Source of the DNA: Neurospora intermedia
Lineage: Eukaryota; Ascomycota; Sordariomycetes; Sordariales; Sordariaceae
NCBI GenBank assembly: GCA_037102815.1
Contig: BTPP01000001.1
Span: forward strand, 5,791,001 to 5,855,000
Direction of reading: 5' to 3'
Length of the DNA: 64,000 nucleotides
This document shows, piece by piece, positions 53,111-64,000 of this stretch (positions within the stretch are counted from its first letter, which is position 1; every line of letters begins with the position of its first letter). The notes beneath the pieces are model-generated. The model was not told the origin of the DNA and did no database searches. It worked only from the letters and a program-made list of their open reading frames with translations. Position numbers and translations under genes: made by a program.

Positions 53111-55271
53111 CTTGTATCACTCCAATATTTGGACCATGGAGGTAGGAAGATAGACGCCGTCGACGCTACCGTTGCGAGTCGTTATCGGGATCAGTAGTTG
53201 ACTGAGAATGGTGCAGTAGCATGTATGCGTACGGGCTAGCGATACCAGATTATGGTCTTGATATCTGTATCAACAAGGTTGATAAAGGGCTTTGAAAAGA
53301 GATGCCCTTTTTCGGGAGAGGGGCCCAGTTTCCCTTGCCTTGGAGGCAAAATGAAGGTTGGGATGGAGATAAGGATGAACGGGAATAGAGGAGAGATGAG
53401 ACGGAGCGCTCGTCTAAGTAATTGAAGAAATTAAGATGATGTGCTAGCACTTGTTCAAGAGGGCATGCGTAAGGCCATCATGTTCCCTTTAAACGGACGG
53501 GAACTCTGAGCAAAGGGGGGGACGCAAAGATAGATCAGAAAATGTAGAGAAGAAGGCAGGTGGATCAGAAAAGGCACACTCAGTCACCCTCAGGCACGCC
53601 AAGGGCCGAAAGTATGCGTACACTCGTTACGACGGCCGTAATTGTGTATCTGTTACAATGCTGCCGTAAGGAAGGAGAGTTTAGGGTAGATTACCCAGCA
53701 TTCGACGACGAAAAAGTGGTATCGCTGCGAAACTGTGTGTAATATACGCACGTCTCTACTTGGAATTCGGGGGTCCAGAGATTAATATTATGATGCTTGC
53801 ATGTACCAGACACCCCCCACTCCGGACATGACGCAAGACCAATTCATGTCCGACTGTCCTTCCTCGTAAAGTAGAAGATGCCCGTAGTCGTAGTAAGACG
53901 ATGACCTTTGGCTTCGATGTGCCCAGTTGATGAGCCATGGTACATACGCCTTGCTATTCTTGCGACGACGAAGAGCCTTCAAGTTTTGATAACATCCGGG
54001 GACCTTGATACCGAATGCTTCATCCCGTCTGCTGAAGAATGAGCACCACAATCGGAGTTAAAATGCTTGCATGACGAGATGTGCGTGCTGTCCCTTCGCT
54101 CTTGACGGAATGGCCCTGGCTTAACTGCCAAAGATGCGTACTTGAGTAGGTACCGAGTAAGCATCACCAAACGGCAACCGGGCGCACCGCAAAAGTCCAC
54201 AAGGCCGAATACTTAAACCGCCAGACCAGTTAGATGAACGCTCGAGGACCACTCCACAAGGTCTTGACAAAAAGAAGAAAAAGGGGGGAGAGAAAAACTA
54301 TCTGATGTACCTTCGCCAGTAGTATCATTCAATCCCTCATCATCAAACCTACAAGAAGGCGAATCGCCCAGCTCAACCACGAGTGGTGTCGTCGAGGCGA
54401 ACTCGATGTTCAAAACGGGCAGACTTACACCCAACTACCACACCAATCAGCGTTCAGCTAACAGAAAATAAATGGGTCTACGCTCAGGGTCCTCAACGTC
54501 AGTTCTGCACATTAACAGATTTATACCGGACTTTGCACATAGATCTGTTAAGGACTCGTTTCTCGATCACCCAGGCTCGAAACCCGTTGAACAGGCGAAA
54601 ACTTGCGCCTGAGGACTTTGTAGCATTCGATAAACTGCATAACTGCTCATAACCATTGATTTTGAGTATGAGTAGTACGGAGCCTATATCTTTGCGTTGT
54701 CTTTGTCGTCATGGTTGTGAACGTCAACCGACTTTGGCGGGTATGTAATGAAACCTTGACGGAAGTCTTACCCACGTTGTGTAACGCCAAACATTTCTTT
54801 TTCTTTGATCTCCAGCAACACCAAGAGCATGATAGGTACGATTGGGGACTGTAGACTGTGCTTTTATTTACCAGCACTCCCGTCCTGGGTATTTAGGCTG
54901 CCCTCCTTTTTCTCTTTCCTCCTCGTTACTACCACCATACTCGACACCTTTTCGTCGTCCTAGTCCAACACTTTGTTCTGAAGCCCAGTCCACATGCTAG
55001 CATCCGAACCTTTTACCAACTCGTGCTTTGTGTCCAATCCTTGCTGCCTCAGACGTTGTTCTCTGGGAACGGAGTTTCGACCATGTAAAGCATTCAGTCT
55101 CAGATCGAAAACAGTTAGAAAAAGAGACCGCGAAAGAATAGGTCACAGCACAGTATAGATGGTGTCGGTAATGCCCATGTCCCGTTCAGTTGCCCAGCGT
55201 CCTCGTTCACAACGTCTATGACAGATGAATCGGACGGCAACGGCGCTTAACGAGTATCATGCGATGCTTCA
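53111..55271. other. Intergenic, possible unrecognised exons
   Basis: No gene is called. Minus-strand frames at 53788-54051 (88 codons, CSFFSRRDEAFGIKVPG... region) and 54213-54434 have protein-like composition. They could be exons of a small gene, but I find no splice arrangement that joins them convincingly. The right part is the 3' region of the decarboxylase gene. Confidence 0.4.
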
Positions 55272-56733
55272 TTACTCAAGGCCGAGTCGGCTCTCAATGG
55301 CTTCTGCGATGGTGTCGACGGATGCCATAGCTCCTGTAATTTCACATCGTTAGCTACGTTCACACGACGTGTACGTTTCGATGCAGGCAGATGAAATGAC
55401 GCCCAAATACTTGTTGTTCAAAGCATGAGAATGCGCTGGAACTTACCATCTATAGACCAGAAGTTAGCACAATGACAAGTTAGCATGGTGGACTTCAGAT
55501 AGCCAAAAAATATAAAAAAAATAAAAAATGAATAAATAAATGAAAAAAAGAAATTAAGAGGGAAAAGAATCAGAGCTTTGCTTACCTCCTGTATCACCGC
55601 ATGCAAGAGTTCTGGTAAACCTATGTCAGCAATGCATTCGATAATATAAAGCTCTTGGAGGGCATCGTTGTGATCCAGCGTACTTTGCAATCGGCTGTAG
55701 CGGTTCCAAATGGTCAGCATCAGATTTTATAGTCAACAGAACGAGGTCAATCATACCATGATAACCTGGAACCAACCGTTAGCCACAGCAACACCCGCAG
55801 TGTCGCCCTCACTTGGCTCAGGATCTCTGACTCCCCATTCTTCTTGCAGCACTCGAATCTGCTTTGCGGTGATGGGATGCCTCCACATGGCCTGGCAACA
55901 TATGAGTGTTAGTTCTCTGATGGTGACGTTCCCCAGTCTGAACTGGGTCTGTATCAAGAATGTAAGATACGCACAGAGTTCATTGCCGGTGCCACCATAA
56001 TGACCTTCTTCTTGTTGTCGATACTCGAATCTGTGTCCCATGCTCTTATCACGGACGTCAAAAGATTATCGCTCATTCCGTTGACGATTTTGGCAAGCGT
56101 GTTGGCGCTGAGGGCTATTTGGAATTGGAACATCAGGTAGCTAGGTCAGCACAGAAGGAACACAATGCGTTGGAGATTTGAGCCGTGGAGGAATGAAGAA
56201 CTCACGCGCAACAACAAGGATATCTGCCCATCTTCGTAGCTCAATATGGAGAATACTCGCTCCACGCTGCCATGGCTCGGGACCCCATTCATCGGCATCA
56301 TCGTAAATAGCCTCCACATGGGGGTAGTCCAACAGAGAGGAGTAGACGGGCTGTTCTTTACTTTGGCCGCCGAGAAAGTGTTTGGCGAAGTGTGTGAGGA
56401 TAATGCGAATTCGAATCTTGTCGCCGTGCTTGGCCAAAGCCTTGACAATTTCAGGGACTATGGGGCGAGGACATGGTCAGTCAGTTACCCAAGTTTGTGC
56501 AACACAGATATGACGACTTGCTCTTGATGGTGGCTACGGAGCCAGAAGCACTGGAATACTTCGCTGTTAGCAGTCGTACGGCTTCGGTAGAGCTTCAGAG
56601 GTAACGGTGTTACATACGCCAAGAGAATATTCTTGATCTCCGGTTGGGCAAGTTCAGCAGCGAGGGCGGCTGATGAAGCGAGCTCTGCAGCCAAGAACTG
56701 GCGATCATGAACGTTATCAATTGCTTGAAGCAT
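55272..56733 (-). CDS. Phosphopantothenoylcysteine decarboxylase (HAL3/Coab-C family)
   Basis: Nine exons (56733-56618, 56550-56522, 56457-56206, 56114-55975, 55891-55757, 55694-55684, 55611-55586, 55449-55447, 55333-55272) sum to 774 nt and 257 residues. The flavoenzyme decarboxylates 4'-phosphopantothenoylcysteine in coenzyme A synthesis. All family marks appear only after splicing: the flavin loop LLAASGSVATIKIPEIV (37-53), the catalytic His in HIELRRWADILVVAPLSANT (His119), the PAMNSAMW clamp (175-182), and the substrate-flap ACGDTGDGAM with catalytic Cys232. It has no long acidic tail of the yeast Hal3/Sis2 type, so it is more likely a true decarboxylase than a phosphatase inhibitor. Intron 2 is GC-AG, exon 6 is 11 nt and exon 8 is 3 nt. 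It is divergent from the NASP-like gene. Confidence 0.92.
55447..55449 (-). other. Predicted 3-nt microexon
   Basis: The trinucleotide ATG is preceded by GGTCTATAG (branch GCTAAC about 15 nt upstream) and followed by GTAAGT. Including it turns ACGDTGGAM into ACGDTGDGAM, the exact spacing of the decarboxylase motif ACGDxGxGAM. It gives two bases of Asp237 and the first base of Gly238. Skipping it also keeps frame, so an annotation pipeline would not notice the loss. Confidence 0.85.
55684..55694 (-). other. Predicted 11-nt exon
   Basis: CCGATTGCAAA, between CGCTACAG and GTACGC, encodes PIA and part of Lys228. It links VIM to TLACGDTG, matching the V-x-P-x-x-K-x-L-A-C-G-D pattern of the family. 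Confidence 0.82.
56458..56521 (-). other. GC-AG intron in the decarboxylase gene
   Basis: A 64-nt intron starts GCAAGT and ends CCCATAG, with ACTGAC branch words near the 3' end. It yields SVATIKIPEIVKAL. The nearest GT (GTCGTC, four bases downstream) puts a stop two codons into the next exon. A later GT leaves only 31 nt, too short for an intron. Confidence 0.87.
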
Positions 56734-57807
56734 CTTGGCAATTGATGAGATACTTGGTTGTTTGATATTCTGAATGTGTGGTTATTGGGCTGTCAAGATG
56801 GAGTGTTCTGTTCACTTCATATTAGAACAGGTGACCTATAACCACGACAGCGGTGCATGAAAGGCAAAGGTGAAATACGGTGATACTGATTTATAATCCT
56901 CAATCACCTGCTGACTTGCCCAAGGCAATGGCCAGATACAGTAAACGAGAGTCGCTGCATAGGATTACGACACTCACCAGAAACCACCAAAACCAGATGT
57001 TATAGCCGAATTAATGGGACCAACTCTCAAGATTGATGGATCGTAAAAACAGGCTGGAACGCGCTAGCCAAAACGTTTGAAACCCGCCTACCGGCTTGAG
57101 ATTGAGAGATGCTTTTGGCGCTTGGGAGAAAATTTGAAGTGACCAGGCTGAACAAGGCTGGAGAAGGCAAGAAATGAGTTGAGTTGAGGGGTCCGAGGGG
57201 TAGAGGTATCGAAGAAGGGAAGCAAGAGCGGGAGCACAAGAGTGCCTGCCAAAAAGACCTACGTCATGACCCTAACCCTGGCTTCGCTTCCAACTTGGAC
57301 TGACTGACCATGGAGCAGAGAGAGCTCCCAGAACCAAATTCAGTTTTGGCACTGAAATAAGATCTTAGGATCAACGGATTAGCTAATTCTGATAATAACT
57401 CAGATATTTTCATGAACAGCTTCAAAGAGCATAATGAAAGGGAAGCTCTCGCCATCGATCATGATTGTCGTCTGCTGTTGGTCTGCTGTTTGCTCTCCGC
57501 CCCACATTTCCAGTAAGTCAAGGGTTGAAAAGAGCTGAAAACAGCCAATGAACAGCGGCTGCCATGGATTCACCTTATGGCACAATTAGCCAATCAGACG
57601 CGTCTTTGTGGGTGGACTGATCTCCATCGCGTCACAGCTTCTACACTAAACTTCTGTGAAGCTCTCTGTAACTCTGTAACTCTGTAACTCTTTCTTTGGA
57701 TCTTCCTTCCAACTTTTCACCAAATCGAGATTCCCAATATCAGGATCGAGACATTGTCACACACACACCAACATCGATTTGCCCATACACACAAACCACT
57801 CATCCCA
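56734..57807. promoter_or_regulatory. Divergent promoter region of decarboxylase and NASP-like genes
   Basis: About 1.07 kb separate two divergent start codons. Near the plus-strand start is a threefold tandem TCTGTAACT (about 57664-57690). No other gene fits. Individual factor sites cannot be assigned. Confidence 0.55.
57664..57690. repeat. 9-nt tandem repeat (three copies)
   Basis: TCTGTAACT repeated three times in the probable leader or promoter of the histone-chaperone gene. Confidence 0.8.
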
Positions 57808-59308
57808 ATGTCAACACCCACCCCCGCCGCAAGCGGCACCGCGACCCCGATCGTCGAGCTCAACGCCGAGGAAGCTGCGCTATCCCTCAAGGTCTCCCTC
57901 GCCGATCTGTCCGCCCACGCCGCCGCCCAGTACGCGCAAAAGAACTACGATGAGGCCGCCGAGCTGTACGCCCAAGCCGCCGAGATGCAGGCCGAGATGA
58001 ACGGCGAGATGAACCCCGACAACGCCGAGATTCTCTTCCTCTACGGCCGCGCCCTGTTCAAGGTCGGCCAGAGCAAGAGCGACGTTCTTGGTGGCCGCGC
58101 GCCCGAGCCCAAGCCCGAGAAGAAGGCTGCCAAGTCCAAGAAGCAGAAAAAGGCCGCCACAGAAGAGAAGGAAGAGGGTTCATCATCCTTGATCAAGGAC
58201 GCGGTAGAGCAGGCGACTAAGGGCGCGCAAGCTTCCATCGCCGAGGCGGCCAAGGAGGTTGCCCACAAGGATGAGCCCAATCCGGAGAAGAAGCCCCTCT
58301 TCCACTTTGAGGGTGACGAAAACTTTGACGACTCGGATAAGGAGGAGGAGGACGACGACGAAGATGCCGAGGAGGGCGAGGAAGAAGACGAAGACGACGA
58401 TGATCTCGCCGTGGCGTTCCAGGTTCTCGACCTTGCGCGTGTTCTCTTTGAGAAGAAGCTCGCGACACTAGAAGCCGAGCAAAAGACCCAAGAAGAAGGC
58501 AAGGGCAAGGAGAAGGAAAGCGACGAGGCTGCCACCACTACTGAGGCGTCGCCTCTGATCAAGCACATCAAGGAGCGCTTAGGCGATCTGCATGACCTCT
58601 TGGCCGAGATCTCGCTCGAGAACGAGAGGTAAGCATTTTGTCTCCCTCCTTGTCACCTCACACATTACCCAGGTACTAACCAACAATCCCTTTTCTCCCC
58701 ACCCCTCCCACAGATACCCAGCAGCCATAACCGACTCCCGCGCCTCCCTCAAATACAAACAACAGCTCTACACCCAAGACTCTGAAATCATTGCCGAAGC
58801 ACATTTCAAGCTCTCCCTCGCTCTCGAATTCGCCTCCGTCACCAAGTCTTCCGACGACGACTCCGCCGTCCCCTCAGAAAAAGCCGGCGCGGGCGGTGCA
58901 GGCGTGGTAGACCAAGCCCTCCGCGACGAAGCCGCCGCCGAGCTCGAAGCCGCCATCGCCTCCACCAAGCTCAAGCTGCAGAACAAAGAAGTAGAACTGG
59001 CCAGCACGCACAACCCCGAGGACAACGACGCGACGCGCCGACAGATTGCCGACGTGAAGGAGGTTATCTCGGATATGGAGCAGAGGCTGGTGGATCTGAG
59101 GAAGCCGCCTATTGATATCAATGAGGCATTGGGAATCGCTGCGCCTGTTTCTGGAACCAAGGGCGAGAGTTCGTTGAAGGTCGCTGAGGAGGTCAAGGAG
59201 AAGGCGAATGATTTGACGGGGTTGGTGAAGAAGAAGAGAAAGGCTGAGAGCGAGACTGCGCCGGCCGAGGAAGGTGCTCCAGAGGCCAAGAAGGTGAAGG
59301 AGGAGTGA
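57808..59308 (+). CDS. NASP/Hif1/Sim3-type histone chaperone (SHNi-TPR)
   Basis: Two exons (57808-58628 and 58714-59308) give 471 residues. The protein belongs to the NASP family of H3-H4 chaperones, called Hif1 in budding yeast and Sim3 in fission yeast. I take the ATG at 57808, where MSTPTPAASG begins a typical N-terminus. An in-frame ATG at 57754 gives only a His-rich extension. Features in order: a TPR-like helical pair (HAAAQYAQKNYDEAAELYAQ, then NAEILFLYGRALFKVG), a Lys-rich linker, and a long acidic tract (about 175-205, EEEDDDEDAEEGEEEDEDDD) interrupting the next TPR. After it come VAFQVLDLARVLFEKKL, then AEAHFKLSLALEFAS after the intron. A coiled coil and a KKKRK nuclear localisation signal close the protein. 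It should escort newly made histones to the nucleus. Confidence 0.92.
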
Positions 59309-60703
59309 GTGAGTGAGTGAGTGAAAGAAAATTGGTCAGAGGGTGTGGTTCTAGGTACGAGTAATTGTATGGGCCATGGAATTGCATGGACTTTGGGAAA
59401 ATTGGGCAAAATGGAGTTCATGTAGGAGTTCAGTCAGTCAGGATCAGGCTTGTAATGTTCAATTTTTTTTTATCTCCTTTCCTTTTGACGCGCGCTTCTT
59501 GAAGCATCAAATCATCATACTAATCCTCATCTCGCTCTCCCTCTGCCGGTGAACAACTGGCGAATCGCTATGGCACTCGAACGCTCTACCCATTGTTCTG
59601 GGGCCGACAATGTCGATATCGAATACCTTTCTCCGAATTAAACCAAGTGTCAGAAGAAACCAGTTCTTGTGGCGCGCTTTCTATATTCATAATGTTCCCG
59701 ACAACTATTACCCATCCGGACAAATGTAACGCAGTACACGAAGTACACCCGCCACAAGGAATATTATATTGTTAGACCATGGACCTGGTAATTAAACAAG
59801 AAAGCATCATTAATATGGCACATATCAATAAATGTCCAGCTTGATAAAGTAGAAATCAGAAAGGGAGGATGAGAAGGAACATTTTCGGAAGATTTACTTT
59901 TGCCGTACCTACCTAGGTATGCATTCCGTTTGATACTATCTTCTCTGGCTACCTACATAGCTAAGAGAAGCCGACACAAATCCCTTATTCACCTAGTTTG
60001 TGCCGATCATTGAGTTTGTCGTAGGGTAGATAGTTCTAGCAATAACAAAGGTATAAATATCCCAGAAGTTGACTTGTGAGATATACGTAGTTACCATTGA
60101 CGTGGGTTGTTTTTTTAAGCATTATGTTTATAAGACTGTGCGATGATAATACGAAAAAGAACAAGTAAACATTCTTGTAATAGTGTACAACTGGAATTTC
60201 ATAACAAGCCAGTAAATTGGAAAGACTAAAAAAACCACCATGACTTATTTGAGACTTTATAAAGCGAGCAATGAACCAAAAAAACCAAAAGTAACACAAG
60301 AATAAAGCGGTAATGGATTATAAACTCCAACGCCATTTCAGTCCGTCAGCCACTTACCCCTCATCCCCCACTTCCTTCCTTCCTTCTCTCCTTTCGTCCA
60401 TCGTCCCTAAGCTCATTTGTATCCGTCAAAACCACCGCGCAACTTCTTCCCCGCTGTTGCTACTCATGGGGAATGGATATAGCCTGGCCTCGCCGGTTGT
60501 CTCGTATTGAATGTTGTTGTTCGGTGGCTGTCAGGGTTGTTCTCGTCTTGATCTTTTGTACCATGCTGGTAGCTTGGGGGACTGGTTTCTCGAGACAAGG
60601 AGCTGAAGGCCTCCTTTCGTCCGCTTGTTTCTGTGAGGGAGGGATATCCCGATCGATGATGAAGCGCGCGCTTTATCATCGCCCATTCTACACAAAAAGT
60701 ATT
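59309..60703. other. Intergenic between convergent genes
   Basis: This holds the 3' regions of the NASP-like and RRM-protein genes. A GTGA microsatellite lies just after the stop at 59308, and the region at 60040-60330 is AT-rich. No gene is supported. Confidence 0.5.
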
Positions 60704-63700
60704 CTAACCCCGAGCATAAGGATGGAAGCCCCTGGATCCACCCCTTCCACCACCGCGATAGTTCGCACCAGGCTTGCCAGCGTTCTTGGGACCCGTAGGG
60801 GCGTTAGGAGGAGGTGCGCTGGCCGGGTCGACCGGTCCGCCGGGTGAATGCGAGCCTTGATGGCCGCCCTGCTGATGACCACCGCCGCTGCCATGGTGAT
60901 GGCCGCGACCCTTATGGAAACCGCCACGTCCTCCACCACCACCGCCACCGCCCATGCCGCCGCCCATACCCATACCCATACCGCCCATGCCAGGACCGAA
61001 GCCGGGGCCGCCCATCATCGGTTGGGGGACGTCATCGTACATGCCCTCCCAGCTGGTGGCGCCCATGTTGTAGCCCGCTCCAGCACCGGGCATTCCACCG
61101 CCGTAGTTGCCGCCAGTGGGATCGTTGCGAGGACCGCGGTTACCGCCGCCGGGACCACGCTGCTGGCCATCGAAGCCCTGCTGTCCGTCGAAGCCGCCGA
61201 ATCCCCCCTTAGGACCACCGGCACCTCCATCAGCACCACCGGCTCCGGGACCGCCAGCGCCGCCCATCATTTGCTGCATCATCGCCGGGTTCATGCCCAT
61301 GGCGGCGGCCATCGCCTGGGGGTTCTGCGCGTTAGGCCCCTGACCCGCGCCGACACTACCAGCGCGGCCACCGCTGCCTTGCTGTCCTGCACCCGCCTGA
61401 GCTGCGGCATGGGCTTGCTGAGCGGCCATCATCTGTTGTTGCATCTGTTGCATCTGCTGCATCTGCATCATTTGGACCATGGGGTTTTGCATGCCTCTGT
61501 TCATGGCCATCTGTTGCTGCATCATCTGGAAGGCCTGCTGCATCCGCTGGAGGTACTGGGCCATGAGTTGGGGGGTCATACCGGCAGTGCCGGCACCGCC
61601 CATGCCGCCCATGACATTCATACCGCCTTGACCGGAGCCGTCATCCATGCCACCGCCTTGCTGACCGCTGCGGCGCTGGCCGAACTTGCCGCCGCCGCGT
61701 CTCGCAGCTTCCTCAGCCTCCTCACGCAGGTTGCCGCGGGGTTGGGCCTTCTTGACTTCGATGGGCTTGCCATGGATCTCAAGGTTGGCAGAGAGACACG
61801 CCTCAACGCCGGCTTCGGATTCGAAAGTGACGAAGCCGAAACCACGGGGACGGCCAGTGTCCTTATCCATCATGAGGGTGGCATCGACGACACGGCCGAA
61901 TTGGGCAAAGTACTCGCGGAACTCGTGGTCCGTAGTTTCCTGAGAAACGCCACCAACAAAGATCTTGGAAGTCTTCTCTTGCTCATCGCGGGGAATAGCG
62001 CGCTTCGGGTCGATCTATAAGGAGAATGAGTTGGTGGCCACTTATTTGACGGGTTAGACGAGCTATGGCGGGGAAACGTACGATCTTGCCGTCAAGGTAG
62101 TGTTCCTTGACCATAACAATGTTCACTGTTTTTGGGTCCTTGAAGGTAAGGAATCCAAAACCACGCGAGCGACCGGTGGCGCCATCTCTCATGACGGTGC
62201 ATTCTACCACCTCGCCAAACTGCGAAAAGTAATCTCTCAGTGATTCTAAGCAGTCACAAGACCGGTATCAGCACAACTGTCATGACTACCATATGGTACA
62301 TCTGGTGCCCTTTGAGGGCAACAACTACCATGAGGGGAGGACAGGGAAAATGGCAAGGCTTACGGTCTGTAGTCTCCCAGTTCAGGCCACCAATGAACAT
62401 CTTCCTATAAGACACAAGCGCACGCGCAAGACGTTAGTCAACTTCATCTTTTGAGCAATCTATGATATCTGGATATGAACGAGTAAGCGTAACATGAGGG
62501 CAGTGAAGAATGTGTGGGCTCGAGTAGATGAAATGTGGATGTGAGAAAGACATTGCGAGTGATCAAGCAAACAGCCCCAGCCGCCTAGCCCTTTAGACAC
62601 CCAAAGCCTGAGCGAATCCGCATATGGCTACACGCGAACCCAAGAGCTACCAATCAGTGTGATGCGGAAGCATGTTTGTAGCCGTTGTTTGGAGATGCGC
62701 GTGCATATAGCGTGAACTGGGGAAGCAAGCCCATTTGCCCAGCCGTTGCGCCAGGACTTGAGGAGCCTCAGGTAATGTCTATCCCAGACCTCTAGTTTGA
62801 CCACATGGACCGTCTACCGTCATGATCCTTGATACAGCATGGGCTCCACCACCAATATCCGAACAACTACCCTTCATCTTGTTTATACTGGGCCTGGTGT
62901 TTGACTGTGGCGTGTGGAAATGGATGTGATTCTCCCGTTGGCTTCTCAGGTTGGCGGAGACCACCGACCGAGGACCGTATGATGGTTGTCATTTGGCGAA
63001 TGAGAAGTTGAAAGCCGCCTCCGCGATGTTCTCAAGGGTGACGAGACGACTGCTGTCCTAATGTGCCGAATGCTGACGTGACTTGACGGAAAGGGGCCAG
63101 GGTGGGGGGTATGCTACGGCAGTTCCCAGAGTGAACAGAAGATGCAGCAGCGCAGCAATGTTCCACTTTCCAAGTGGTCTCTGGGTGTGCCGGAATCTTT
63201 CTTCGAATTTTTTTGCTGTCTCGAGCTCTTTGCTACCGTCAAGCTAGGTACTGTCTGTATCTGTTCTGGGTGCTGCCCTTCTCGCTGCTAATCTTGCTCT
63301 GGCTGCAGGCTCATCGACCCTCCTGGCAAAAGGAAGCCGGTTCCCTCACGCCCTATTAAGATTACCTCCGCAAGGCCATCCACCATTCTTGTAGTACAGA
63401 CAGGAGCGTACTCCGGGATCAATTTGACGTCGAAGCTTGATCCTTGGCGTGACCCTGGACAAGTCCACGGCTTCCAGCCTCTTCTCTCCCGATTTTCATG
63501 TTCACGTCCATAGCGGAGAGCGATCCCTTCCTGCCTTTGATCACTCGCAGTCTTGTAGCCCCTGGTGCATCCATACGGTATGGTTCACCCATACGCGCCA
63601 GAGTAACTCAGAGTGTCTGATACCAAGACTCTACTGTGTTCATCAGGTCCTTGCGCCGCCCAATCCTTCCGTTCCCTACCAGCCGACTGGGCAGTTCTAG

Positions 63701-64000
63701 GACGCCACGTCCTGAGCGGGTCTCAAGTGGGTGTTCATCTCTTCATGTGGGAGAGCCTGGGCGGGGCTGCAGTTGCGTCGGGGCGAAATCGAGGATATAG
63801 AGAGGGGTTGTACGGGGGTTGGGGGGTGTTACGAGCATGTACGTGTGTCACGAATAGCATCAAGGGGGTGTGACTTACCCATCTTCTTTGGCATTAGGAC
63901 CCTTGTGTTGGGCCTGGGTCTGTGAGGGAGCATGATATTGCGATTGAGACTGGCTGTTGTTGTTGTTGTTGTTGTTGTTTTGGTTGTTTTGGTTGTCATC
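60704..64000 (-). CDS. Hrp1-like RNA-binding protein with two RRMs (5' end off window)
   Basis: Exons visible: beyond 64000-63879, 62404-62364, 62245-62082 and 62014-60704, 545 residues in all. The start lies outside the window. It is an hnRNP of the Hrp1/Nab4, Musashi/DAZAP1-like group that binds AU- or UA-rich mRNA elements in 3'-end formation and export. RRM1 has RNP2 MFIGGL and RNP1 [11 protein letters not shown]2 has IFVGGV and RGFGFVTF, joined by the family linker [16 protein letters not shown]. An Asn/Gln/Ser-rich N-terminus ends AKEDG and splices to [14 protein letters not shown]. The tail is Met/Gln-rich, then Gly-rich, with RGGGRGG near the end, and is likely aggregation-prone and methylated. 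The first visible intron is 1474 nt, far longer than any other here. Confidence 0.92.
62405..63878 (-). other. 1474-nt intron of the RRM-protein gene
   Basis: Donor GTAAGT after KEDG, acceptor TTATAG before GKMFIGGL, with a GACTAACG branch site. I see no additional exon inside. No clear non-coding RNA or second gene is recognisable. A regulatory role is possible. Confidence 0.75.

Noticed and set aside
53788-54434. Two protein-like minus-strand frames
   Set aside because: I could not join them with credible splice sites or find a family. Left as an open possibility.
55612-55620. Upstream acceptor GACATAG for exon 7 of the decarboxylase gene
   Set aside because: It keeps frame but lies only a few bases from the CTGAC branch site, and it would insert three residues not in the family motif.
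1-64000. RIP-mutated repeats, virus-like elements, CRISPR arrays and dispersed 5S rRNA genes
   Set aside because: I looked for strongly AT-skewed blocks, terminal long repeats with coding remnants, regular direct-repeat arrays and the 5S gene pattern, and saw none.

Overview
This window is nuclear DNA of a filamentous ascomycete, most likely a Neurospora or a close Sordariales relative. The evidence is short introns (mostly 46-150 nt) with GTAAGT-type donors and CTAAC/CTGAC branch sites, many CCTA/GGTA simple repeats, no operons, and a two-intron isocitrate lyase gene of the size I recall for Neurospora acu-3 (548 codons). Sixteen protein-coding genes are well supported, one small spliced gene is tentative, and one short DNA-transposon relic is present. 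I found no rRNA, convincing tRNA, CRISPR array or virus-like element.

Layout: (1) 1-5.4 kb, a low-complexity nuclear-type protein and a repeat-rich spacer. (2) 5.4-8.5 kb, a four-exon membrane GT2 polysaccharide synthase, followed by a 4-kb spacer. (3) 12.6-16.4 kb, an F-box-like Cys-rich protein and mitochondrial ribosomal protein mL58. (4) 20.2-27.8 kb, a disordered Ser/Pro-rich protein, a PhyH-family dioxygenase and an ERCC6L2-like SNF2 ATPase. (5) 30.4-37.7 kb, isocitrate lyase (acu-3), an AidB-type acyl-CoA dehydrogenase and a membrane protein with a SAP-like N-terminus. (6) 38.6-44.6 kb, a VWA/alpha-kinase protein and a cytochrome P450. (7) 44.6-50 kb, a 5.4-kb gene-poor stretch with a 452-bp MITE and long homopolymer runs. 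(8) 50-53 kb, a Cys-motif/Tyr-rich protein and the tentative small gene. (9) 55.3-59.3 kb, a divergent pair: phosphopantothenoylcysteine decarboxylase and a NASP/Hif1-type histone chaperone. (10) 60.7-64 kb, an Hrp1-like two-RRM protein that runs off the right edge.

The genes do not form a pathway cluster. Isocitrate lyase (glyoxylate shunt) and the acyl-CoA dehydrogenase next to it are metabolically compatible, but that is only inference.

The most unusual structure is in the phosphopantothenoylcysteine decarboxylase gene. Reconstructing its family motifs requires nine exons, including an 11-nt exon, a 3-nt exon with canonical splice sites on both sides, and a GC-AG intron. A second GC-AG intron with the same GCAAGT donor lies in the polysaccharide synthase gene. 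Other points of interest are the VWA/alpha-kinase protein with N-terminal repeats, a 1.47-kb intron in the RRM gene, two possible starts with a presequence-like extension on the SNF2 gene, and a TA-flanked MITE whose terminal repeats each contain a 23-nt palindrome.
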